A DNA stretch of 64,000 nucleotides from Foliimonas ilicis (GTDB lineage Bacteria > Pseudomonadota > Alphaproteobacteria > Rhizobiales > Rhizobiaceae). Numbering within the stretch: the stretch's first letter is position 1; the number at the start of each line of letters is the position of its first letter. Below are positions 26,311-33,750 of the stretch, in pieces. The notes under the pieces were generated by a model. The model was not told where the DNA came from, searched no databases, and was given only the letters and a program-made list of their open reading frames with translations. A program made the position numbers and the translations under genes. The stretch lies in assembly GCF_039939195.1 (NCBI RefSeq), contig NZ_JBDUUH010000010.1, positions 176,062 to 240,061 of the forward strand, given 5' to 3'.

Positions 26311-26435
26311 TTGATAGCCGCCCCACAGTATCTCAGCACCGTGACGGCTCCCCTCAGTATCAGTGAGAACAGTTTAACCTTGGACGGGATATCAATATGT
26401 TGCCCGCGCGGCCGTTGTTATCAGTTAGCTCAATC

Positions 26436-26867
26436 TTATATCATTTCTCCCATCGCGCGAACGGCTGTTGAATAACCGCGCGGTCCCAGACCGGCAATCA
26501 CGGCTGTCGCTACTTTGGAGACCAGCGAATTGTGATAGATCGCCTCACGGCGATGCACGTTCGAAATATGCAGTTCGATGATTGAACCGTTGAACATCTT
26601 CAGCGCATCTAAAATCGCAATCGAAGTAAATGTGAAGGCGGCAGGATTGATGATGATGCCGGCGGCTTCATTCTCGATTGCCTCATGGATCCATTCGATC
26701 AACTCGTACTCGCGATTGGATTGATGGAATACGACGTGCACGTCACCGGCAGCCGTACGACACATCTCTTCCACTTCCGCTAAAGTCGTAGATCCGTAAA
26801 TATGCGGCTCGCGTTTGCCCAAACGGTTCAGATTTGGCCCATTCAGAACATAAATCGTCTTTGTCAT
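26436..26867 (-). CDS. Type II 3-dehydroquinate dehydratase-like protein, altered active site
   Basis: 143 aa, normal length for the dodecameric AroQ family, which interconverts 3-dehydroquinate and 3-dehydroshikimate. NGPNLNRLGKREPHIYG (9-25) keeps Arg19 and the catalytic Tyr24; Asn74 and His100 (ELHISNV) are also kept. The His of the usual NxxxxTHTS motif is Phe80 (NPAAFTFTS), and the second Arg of the lid/binding region is Tyr111. It lies 18 bp downstream of the TRAP dctM gene and opposes an NAD-type shikimate/quinate dehydrogenase, so it is a catabolic paralogue rather than the biosynthetic enzyme. Altered substrate preference is possible. Confidence 0.88.
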   Translation of the reverse strand: MTKTIYVLNGPNLNRLGKREPHIYGSTTLAEVEEMCRTAAGDVHVVFHQSNREYELIEWIHEAIENEAAGIIINPAAFTFTSIAILDALKMFNGSIIELHISNVHRREAIYHNSLVSKVATAVIAGLGPRGYSTAVRAMGEMI

Positions 26868-26885
26868 TTCAGATTTCCGTCAAAG

Positions 26886-28187
26886 TCAGCCCGTGTACCC
26901 GAAGTAGCGCGGGACAAAGAGAACGAGGGATGGGAACAGAGTGATCAGCATCAATGCGCCGATCAGCCCTAGAAGGAACGGCAATATATCACGCAGGATC
27001 GCACCCATCGGAGCACCTGAAACACGCTTCACCACGAACAGAAGCAGCCCGTAAGGTGGCGTCACCAGACCGATCATGACGTTGAACACCACCACGACAC
27101 CGAAGTGGATGATGTCGATTCCCAGCGCATTGGCCGTCGGGATCAGTACGGGCACGATAATCAGAATGATCGTCGTGCCTTCAAGCACCGCGCCAAGCAA
27201 AAGAAGCAGAAGGTTGACCAGCAAGAGGAACGTCAGCGGCGTCAGATCGAAACTCAACAGGAAGCTGCTGATCGAGTTGGGAATGTTCTCGATGGTGACG
27301 ATGTAGTTGAACACAAGTGCTGCAGCGATCAGCATGCCGATGGATGTCGTCGTGCGTGCAGCAGAAACCAGCGAGCTGTAGAATTCACGCAGCCCCACAT
27401 CGCGGTAGATCACCATCGAAATGAAGAGTGCGTAACCTGCGGCGACCGCGGCGGCCTCTGTCGGCGTCATCACACCGCCGCGCAACCCGACGATCAGAAC
27501 AACGGGCAGCAGCAAAGCTGGCAAGGCCCTGAACGTAATGCCCGGCAAATAGCGGAGCGGTACGGGAGCTTCGGTGGGGAAATTCTGACGGCGTGCACTC
27601 CAGCCGACGATGATCATCTGGCTGAGCGAAATCAGCAGCCCCGGCAGAATTCCGGCGAGGAACAGAAAGCCTATCGACGCATTCGACACCAGCGCGAAAA
27701 TGACCATGGGAATGGAAGGCGGCAGGATCGGAGCCACCACAGCCGTCACCGCAGTCAGCGCGGCAGCAAAACTCGGCGTATATTTCCCGTCCTGCGTCAT
27801 CATTTTCATCATCATCTTGCCCATGCCGGCGGCATCGGCGATGGCCGATCCGGACATGCCGGCGAAAAGAAGACTTTGCAGAACGTTGACCTGTGCGAGA
27901 CCACCCCGGAAGCGCCCGACCAGCGCATTGGCGAAGCTGAGAAGACGCGTGGTCATCGAACCGGAATTCATCAGTTCCGCTGCAAGAATGAAGAGCGGAA
28001 CCGCCAGCATCGTATAGCTGGTGTACATGCTGTTCAGAAGTTGCTCGGCAGCCGTTCCCATATCCAGACCAGCCAGCCAGAGATAGAAGATCGACGCCAG
28101 GATCATCGAATGGCCGACAGGCAAACCGAAAAGCGCCAGTCCGATCAAAAGAGCGATACAGGCCGTAAAAGGATCAACGAGATTCAT
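26886..28187 (-). CDS. TRAP transporter large permease DctM
   Basis: 433 aa, full length, about 12 membrane helices. The usual segments are present: SIFYLWLAG, the GMSGSAIADAAGMG loop (near 110), PPSIPMVIFALVSNASIGFLFLAGILPG and GVMTPTEAAAVAAGYALF. The start overlaps the dctQ stop by 4 bp. Substrate inferred from aroQ-like and aroE-like neighbours to be quinate, shikimate or dehydroshikimate. Confidence 0.95.
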   Translation of the reverse strand: MNLVDPFTACIALLIGLALFGLPVGHSMILASIFYLWLAGLDMGTAAEQLLNSMYTSYTMLAVPLFILAAELMNSGSMTTRLLSFANALVGRFRGGLAQVNVLQSLLFAGMSGSAIADAAGMGKMMMKMMTQDGKYTPSFAAALTAVTAVVAPILPPSIPMVIFALVSNASIGFLFLAGILPGLLISLSQMIIVGWSARRQNFPTEAPVPLRYLPGITFRALPALLLPVVLIVGLRGGVMTPTEAAAVAAGYALFISMVIYRDVGLREFYSSLVSAARTTTSIGMLIAAALVFNYIVTIENIPNSISSFLLSFDLTPLTFLLLVNLLLLLLGAVLEGTTIILIIVPVLIPTANALGIDIIHFGVVVVFNVMIGLVTPPYGLLLFVVKRVSGAPMGAILRDILPFLLGLIGALMLITLFPSLVLFVPRYFGYTG

Positions 28188-28708
28188 ACGGCAGGCCCAA
28201 TCGTGTCATCGGCCTTGCGGCTCGATCGTTCGATCAGCGCGTGCCACAATATCCACAAATAACGGCACGTGACCGCCACGGAAAACAGAATGTAGATGGA
28301 GAAAAGCAGGTCGAAGCGAATCTTGAGATAAGCCGTCGACTGGATTTTCATGAAGCTGACATAGCTCCAGGCTGCAGGTAGCGAGTAAAGGTAGAGGCCG
28401 ATCAACACCAGCGCGGTTATGATAACCATGACCCGCCGCACACCTCTGCTGACCGACGCGTAAAGGAGATCGAAACGGATCTCCTCATCTTCCCGCGCAA
28501 CGAAAGCCGCGCCCCAGAGCACCATCCAGAGCCACATGATCACAGTCAGTTCGGAAGACCAGCCCGTAGGCAAATTCAGAAAATAACGGAAAACGACCTG
28601 GAGCAGGAAGGCAAAGAACATCACCGCAAGCATCAAAGCCTGAATGTTCTCTGCCCTTCGCCTAAGCCACTCTCCCACACCGGACAGACGCATCTCGAGC
28701 TTCCTCAA
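28184..28708 (-). CDS. TRAP transporter small permease DctQ
   Basis: 174 aa, four hydrophobic helices (near 25-45, 55-72, 93-113, 135-155). The segment GWSSELTVIMWLWMVLWGAAFVARE is typical of DctQ. It overlaps dctM by 4 bp and is separated from dctP by a hairpin (28727-28754). Confidence 0.92.
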   Translation of the reverse strand: MRKLEMRLSGVGEWLRRRAENIQALMLAVMFFAFLLQVVFRYFLNLPTGWSSELTVIMWLWMVLWGAAFVAREDEEIRFDLLYASVSRGVRRVMVIITALVLIGLYLYSLPAAWSYVSFMKIQSTAYLKIRFDLLFSIYILFSVAVTCRYLWILWHALIERSSRKADDTIGPAV

Positions 28709-28726
28709 CGACCAGAAAGACTAGAA

Positions 28727-28754
28727 GGATGCAGCTCATTCCCGAGCTGCATCC
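28727..28754 (-). terminator. Stem-loop between dctP and dctQ
   Basis: Perfect 11-bp arms GGATGCAGCTC and GAGCTGCATCC with a 6-nt loop, 14 bp downstream of dctP. It occupies the same position as the hairpin at 1571-1606 in the other TRAP operon. Confidence 0.6.
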
Positions 28755-28768
28755 GGCTAATATAAAGT

Positions 28769-29755
28769 TCAGAGGGCGTTGATCTTTTCGAGCAAACCTT
28801 CAGGCCAGGATTCGGCCATGCTGGAATCCAGATAGAATTTCTGGGCATGAGTGCGGAAGGCCTCAAGATCGGGCTCGTAGATGTCCAGCCCCTGACCGCG
28901 GAACTCCTCGATCAGAGCAGCTTCGTTGCTGACATGCTGCTCGTTGCTCCATGCGATTGCGGTGTCGGCAGCGCCCTGGAGGCGTTGTTGCTGCTCCGGT
29001 GTCAGCTTCTCCCAGGTAAGGGAGGAAATCGTCAGCACGTCGAAGCCGACCAGATGCGACGTCTGAACGATCTGCTTCATTACCTCGTAGAATTTCATGT
29101 TCTGCACATTTGGCAGCGGGTTGTCCTGACCGTCGATGGCGCCCGTCTGAAGTGCCGTATAGGTTTCGGCATACGCAACCGGGGTCGGGTTTGCGCCCAG
29201 CGATTGCCCGAGGAATTGCCATGCGTCGCCACCCGGCATGCGTAGACGGATTCCTGCGAGATCGGCAGGCGTACTAATCTTCTTGTCCGTTCGCAGACCG
29301 ACATGACGGGCTCCGAAATAGGTCGGCCCCAGAACGCGGATCTTCAGCTTCTCTTCTGCCAGCTGCTTCATTTTTTCACCCTCTTCGCTCTGGAAGAATG
29401 TGACGAGGTGATTTGCATCGCGGAAAAGATAGGCGGACGTCAAAATCGACCATTCGGGAAGTTGCTCAGCAATATCCTGAGGAGCGATGTTGCCCATCTC
29501 GAGATTGCCGCGCTGCAATGCAACCAGTTCGGTTCCCTGACGGAAAAGCGAAGCACCATAATATCCCTGATATTTGAAATCTTCGCCAAGTTCGTCCGAG
29601 AAGCGCTTCATCATTTCGGCGCGAATGTCCTGCTGCGAGAAAACAGCGGAGAAGCGAAGTGTTTCCTGGGCCTGTGCAATCGATGGCAAGCCGGTCATCA
29701 TCATAAGAGCCGCGCCCGCGGCCAATAGCATTCGGCGTGTAGAAACAATCGTCAT
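28769..29755 (-). CDS. TRAP transporter solute-binding protein DctP
   Basis: 328 aa from ATG 29755, preceded by GGGAGGAATTC; the open frame extends to 29857 but the extra residues are not a signal peptide. The signal peptide is STRRMLLAAGAALMMMTGLPSIAQA. The conserved ligand-binding helix reads IRLRMPGGDAWQFLGQSLGANPTPVAYAETYTALQTGAIDGQDNP, with the Arg expected to bind the substrate carboxylate. It heads a dctP-Q-M-aroQ-like operon divergent from two GntR genes. Confidence 0.93.
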   Translation of the reverse strand: MTIVSTRRMLLAAGAALMMMTGLPSIAQAQETLRFSAVFSQQDIRAEMMKRFSDELGEDFKYQGYYGASLFRQGTELVALQRGNLEMGNIAPQDIAEQLPEWSILTSAYLFRDANHLVTFFQSEEGEKMKQLAEEKLKIRVLGPTYFGARHVGLRTDKKISTPADLAGIRLRMPGGDAWQFLGQSLGANPTPVAYAETYTALQTGAIDGQDNPLPNVQNMKFYEVMKQIVQTSHLVGFDVLTISSLTWEKLTPEQQQRLQGAADTAIAWSNEQHVSNEAALIEEFRGQGLDIYEPDLEAFRTHAQKFYLDSSMAESWPEGLLEKINAL

Positions 29756-29940
29756 GAATTCCTCCCTAAGTGAACCGGACGGCCCCTCCGCCGTCATTCT
29801 GGTCAATTTTTTACACAAGGGAAAACGACGATCAATAGGTAAATTCAAAATCATCATAGATTTTTCATTACATCATTTCTATCGGAGCTTGCCGCAGTCC
29901 TTTTGGATCAGCTAAGAACGCTGAAACCGGAACCCTGATC

Positions 29941-30615
29941 GTGCAAGATCCGACCTCATTTCCAGCGACTGTGGGAGAAACTGCTTACGAGCGGATTCGC
30001 CTGGATATCATTTTCGGCAGATTACAGCCGGGCGCACGCCTAAAGCTTGATCAGATAAAGACGGTTTATAATGTCAGTGTCAGCACGCTGCGCGAGATTC
30101 TTTATCGTCTATGCGCGGAAAGTCTTGTCCTTGCAGAAGGACAGCGCGGCTTCACTGTAGCGCCGGTATCGCAGAAAAATTTTCGCGAAGTAGCGGGGAT
30201 GCGCGAGTTTCTCGAAACCCATGCGCTGGAAGAATCTTTCCGCCGAGGCGACGTGGAGTGGGAGGCAGGGGTGGTCGCTGCTCACCACCGGCTGTCCCGG
30301 CTGGAAACCCAAATGCTGTCAGGCAACCGCTCCGAACCCGAAGTGTGGAAGCGCTACGATTGGGAGTTCCACCGCGCTCTGATCGCGGCTTGCGGATCGA
30401 CCGCGCTGCTGGCAACCCATGCCAGAATATTCGATCAGTATCTGCGCTACCAAATCATCGCCGTGATTTTTCGAGGCGAGCAAGCGGCAAACGAACATCG
30501 CGAACTGCTGCAGCTCGCGCTCTCACGCGATCACGTAAAGGCGGGACAAATTCTCAAACGTCATATCCACGCCTGCGTCGAACACACCGTTGAAAACGGC
30601 TTATTGCCAAAATGA
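29941..30615 (+). CDS. GntR-family (FCD) regulator, first of a tandem pair
   Basis: 224 aa from GTG 29941, with a weak ribosome site. Winged helix TAYERIRLDIIFGRLQPGARLKL through VSVSTLREILYRLCAESLVLAEGQRGFTVAPV, then an FCD domain (RYDWEFHRALIAACGS; HRELLQLALSRDHVKA; KRHIHACVEHTV). Roughly half of its residues match the next gene. It is divergent from dctP and upstream of the shikimate dehydrogenase gene, so it likely controls both arms. Confidence 0.9.
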   Translation: MQDPTSFPATVGETAYERIRLDIIFGRLQPGARLKLDQIKTVYNVSVSTLREILYRLCAESLVLAEGQRGFTVAPVSQKNFREVAGMREFLETHALEESFRRGDVEWEAGVVAAHHRLSRLETQMLSGNRSEPEVWKRYDWEFHRALIAACGSTALLATHARIFDQYLRYQIIAVIFRGEQAANEHRELLQLALSRDHVKAGQILKRHIHACVEHTVENGLLPK

Positions 30616-30643
30616 CATCTGTTCTCAGAGATTTGCTAGTCCC

Positions 30644-31333
30644 ATGACATCAGAAAATGAAAACGGCATTGATAGCCGCAACCAGCTATCCATCAGCGAA
30701 GATGCTTATCGCCGGATACGATCCGACATCATTTTCGGACGCCTACGCCCGAGCCAGAAGCTGAAGCTGGAAGGACTTCGCGATGGGTACGGAGCCAGTA
30801 TCAGCACTCTGCGCGAGATATTAAACCGGCTGGCTTCCGAGGGGCTTGTCGTCGCCGAAGGACAGCGCGGTTTCGAAGTCGCGCCCGTTTCCGTAGAAAA
30901 CCTGAAGGAAATCGCTGCATTGCGACTTCTCCTGGAAACCCATGCGCTCGAGCAATCTTTTGCGGCGGGCGGGGTCGATTGGGAAGGCGATGTCGTTGCA
31001 AGCCATCACAAGCTGGCCACGCTGGAACGGCGTATGGCCAATGGGGACATGTCCCAAACCGAGCTTTGGAAACGATATGACTGGGAATTTCACCAGTCTT
31101 TGATTTCCGCATGCGGCTCGGCAGTCCTGATGGAAACCCACGCAGCGATTTTCGATAAATATCTCCGATACCAGATGATTGCACTGTCATTTCGCGGCGA
31201 TATCGCCGCGAGCGAGCATCGCAGCCTGCTCGAAGCGGCGCTGAAGCGCGATTCCACCACGGCACGCGACGTATTGGAGCGCCACGTAAGCGGCGGTCTC
31301 GAACACGCTCTATCGACGGGAACGATCTTGTAA
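30644..31333 (+). CDS. GntR-family (FCD) regulator, second of a tandem pair
   Basis: 229 aa from ATG 30644; a TTG 54 bp upstream overlaps the previous gene and is less likely. The domain plan is the same as in its neighbour, including RIRSDIIFGRLRP, SISTLREILNRLASEGLVVAEGQRGFEVAPV and KRYDWEFHQSLISACGS. The pair clearly arose by tandem duplication. Having two paralogues suggests heterodimers or response to two related ligands, such as quinate and shikimate. Confidence 0.9.
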   Translation: MTSENENGIDSRNQLSISEDAYRRIRSDIIFGRLRPSQKLKLEGLRDGYGASISTLREILNRLASEGLVVAEGQRGFEVAPVSVENLKEIAALRLLLETHALEQSFAAGGVDWEGDVVASHHKLATLERRMANGDMSQTELWKRYDWEFHQSLISACGSAVLMETHAAIFDKYLRYQMIALSFRGDIAASEHRSLLEAALKRDSTTARDVLERHVSGGLEHALSTGTIL

Positions 31334-31422
31334 AACATAGGATCGGCAAAATCTCCGATAAAATTGGAATCGGCATTTAAATTTCAATTGGTCCCATGTA
31401 TCTTGCGCCCAAGATATTCTGC

Positions 31423-32298
31423 ATGGAGACCGACGTGATCAGACTAGGATTGATAGGTGACAACATCAGGCAGTCAAAATCGCCGCTTTTGCATCGTTTG
31501 TCCGGCCAGCTTACCGATCTCGACGTAACATATGAATCCTTGATCCCGGCTGATCAAAAGCAGGGATTCGACGATTTGTTTGACTGGTGCGCCAGTTCGG
31601 GTTTCCGTGGGATCAATGTGACCTTCCCCTACAAGGAGCGCGTGGTATCGCGCCTGAATATCGAATGTCCTACGATTCTGGCGCTCGGTGCCTGCAATAC
31701 GGTGATTTTCGACGAGGGCCGTCCGAAAGGCTACAACACCGATTATTCCGGCTTTTGCGCAGCGTTCCGCCAGGCTTTTCCTGATACGCTGCCCGGACAC
31801 GTCGCAATGGCGGGCGCGGGCGGCGTCGGTAAGGCAGTTGCGTTCGGGCTGGCCGATCTGGGGGCCCAGAGTATCGCTTTGTTCGATCCTTCTGTCGAGC
31901 GCGCTCAGGCGCTGGCAGATGCCTTAGCAGCCTTCGCTCCACAGATAGAAGTCAGGTTGGCATCCGACATCAAAAGCGCCTGCGCTTTCGCGCAAGGCCT
32001 GGTCAATTCCACTCCGCTCGGCATGGATGGTTATCCCGGCAGCGCCTTCCCGCCCCATCTACTAGCGGGTAAGCAATGGGTCTTCGACGCGGTTTATACA
32101 CCGGTCGAAACTCGGTTTCTAAAAGAAGCCAGAGAGGCCGGCGTCGCGATCCTGTCAGGTTATGAGCTGTTCTTTCATCAAGGCATCGACGCGTTTAGGC
32201 TATTCACTGGGCGAGAGGTCGATCAAAGTGCCTTGCGCAGTCAACTGCGAACCTTGGCCAACAGCCCGGAACAGATGGACTGGCTTTCTCAGCCGTAG
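31423..32298 (+). CDS. Shikimate/quinate dehydrogenase, probable NAD-dependent catabolic type
   Basis: About 291 aa. LIGDNIRQSKSPLLH is the substrate site (SKS), catalytic Lys71 lies in NVTFPYKERV, and Asp107 in YNTDYSGF. The Rossmann turn GAGGVGKA leads to FDPS with Asp155, where NADP-specific AroE has an Asn-Arg-Thr basic patch. Asp there fits NAD use, as in quinate/shikimate dehydrogenases of Corynebacterium. Starts at 31396 (ATG), 31423 (ATG) or 31435 (GTG with GGAG six bases before it) are all in frame. It oxidises shikimate or quinate taken up by the neighbouring TRAP system (inferred). Confidence 0.87.
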   Translation: METDVIRLGLIGDNIRQSKSPLLHRLSGQLTDLDVTYESLIPADQKQGFDDLFDWCASSGFRGINVTFPYKERVVSRLNIECPTILALGACNTVIFDEGRPKGYNTDYSGFCAAFRQAFPDTLPGHVAMAGAGGVGKAVAFGLADLGAQSIALFDPSVERAQALADALAAFAPQIEVRLASDIKSACAFAQGLVNSTPLGMDGYPGSAFPPHLLAGKQWVFDAVYTPVETRFLKEAREAGVAILSGYELFFHQGIDAFRLFTGREVDQSALRSQLRTLANSPEQMDWLSQP

Positions 32299-32380
32299 TT
32301 GCCAATCCGTTTCCCGATGTTTTCACCATTTCGGGCGCTATCAGAACTCAGCGGACCGCATCCTCAGTCTCGTGACATCA

Positions 32381-33739
32381 TTAGTGGCCTTGCTGATCCT
32401 GTTTGCGAACGGCCTGAACATCGTCTGCTGATACAGCGTTGGCCTTGTTGCCCCAAGCCGAACGCACAAACGTTGCCAGTTCAGCTATTTCTTCATCCGT
32501 CAAACGGTCGGCATAGCCCTGCATCACCAGGCGCATTGGACGCTTCGCGGTCGATGGCACTTCGGCACCGTGCAGGATAATCGAGATCAGCGGCTTCACC
32601 TCAGAACCCGTGACGAGATCATTGCCGCCCAGTTCCGGGAAAATACCCGGCGCGCCCTTGCCCGTCACGAAATGGCAGGCAGAACAATTGTCCAGATAAA
32701 GACGCGCGCCAAGTGGCATGTCCGGAGAAGCCTCGGTCAGCATAGAAGCTGTTTTTTCACCGTCGGCACCTGCCGGAGCAACCGGCAAAGCAGTAGAAAC
32801 CTTCTCGGCGAAGCTTTGCGGAACTTCGACCGTCGCACCATCAACACCCTTGAGGAATGCCGCAATCGCCAGATTGTCGGTATCCGTCAGATGCTGAAGT
32901 GAATGCTCCACGACAAGTCCCATTTCGCCGTTTGCAGTCGAATGGGCGTTACGACCCGTCGCAAGATAAGAAGCCATTTCCTCGACAGACCATTTCTGAC
33001 CCGCCGATTGCGGTCCGCGCAAAGCCGGAGCATTCCAGCCATCGACAACACCACCGGTGAGGAAATTCTTATCGCCAGCTTCAATACCGCTCTGGGCCAT
33101 CAACGCGTTACGCGGACTATGGCAAGCAGCGCAGTGTCCCGGTCCTTCGACCAGATATTGGCCGCGATCCTGCACTTCGTTGTTATCCGCAGGCGTGAAG
33201 CCAGCCTTGTGATTAAGAGCAAGCCAGTTCCACGCACGGATGCCAAAGCGCATATTGAACGGGAAGCCCAATTCGGTCTGCTGTATCTCGTTCTTTACAG
33301 GCTCCACTTCGTTCATGAAGTAGTCGTAAAGCGCGCGCACATCCTCTTCGGTCAGCTTACGATAGTTTTCATAAGGCATTGCCGGATAGAGATGAGCACC
33401 ATCGGCACGGATGCCATCGTAAAGCGCTGCACGGAACTGATCGAGCGTCCAGTTGCCAATACCCGTTTCCTTGTCCGGGGTGATATTGGTGGTCCAGATG
33501 GTGCCCATCGGGCTTGCAATGGCGCGGCCGCCAGCAAATGACTTGCCGCCTTCCGCCGTGTGACAGGCCATGCAGTCGGATGCATACATTGCATATTCAC
33601 CCTGCCCTTTGGCCGGCTTCCAATCCGAAGCAAGTTGCTCCGTGGGCTTAGTCAACTGGACTGGCAAAAACACAAAGGCGAGAAGTGCGATGATCCCGAC
33701 AATCGCCAGAATTCCAATAATGCGAATAAAAGTTTTCAT
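32381..33739 (-). CDS. Triheme cytochrome c subunit of membrane-bound dehydrogenase
   Basis: 452 aa from ATG 33739 (GGAGAG upstream). An N-terminal membrane anchor (residues 3-28) is followed by three CxxCH heme sites: CMACH (56-60), CAACH (203-207) and CSACH (352-356). This is the standard plan of the cytochrome subunit of gluconate 2-dehydrogenase, FAD sorbitol/fructose dehydrogenase and related enzymes. It accepts electrons from the GMC subunit and passes them to ubiquinone in the periplasmic face of the membrane. It is 11 bp downstream of the GMC gene. Confidence 0.94.
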   Translation of the reverse strand: MKTFIRIIGILAIVGIIALLAFVFLPVQLTKPTEQLASDWKPAKGQGEYAMYASDCMACHTAEGGKSFAGGRAIASPMGTIWTTNITPDKETGIGNWTLDQFRAALYDGIRADGAHLYPAMPYENYRKLTEEDVRALYDYFMNEVEPVKNEIQQTELGFPFNMRFGIRAWNWLALNHKAGFTPADNNEVQDRGQYLVEGPGHCAACHSPRNALMAQSGIEAGDKNFLTGGVVDGWNAPALRGPQSAGQKWSVEEMASYLATGRNAHSTANGEMGLVVEHSLQHLTDTDNLAIAAFLKGVDGATVEVPQSFAEKVSTALPVAPAGADGEKTASMLTEASPDMPLGARLYLDNCSACHFVTGKGAPGIFPELGGNDLVTGSEVKPLISIILHGAEVPSTAKRPMRLVMQGYADRLTDEEIAELATFVRSAWGNKANAVSADDVQAVRKQDQQGH

Positions 33740-33750
33740 CACTGCTCTCC

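Noticed and set aside
27105..28262. 385-codon plus-strand frame opposite dctM/dctQ
   Set aside because: Composition (Gln, His, Arg rich, no hydrophobic core) is that of a shadow; both TRAP genes on the other strand are intact.
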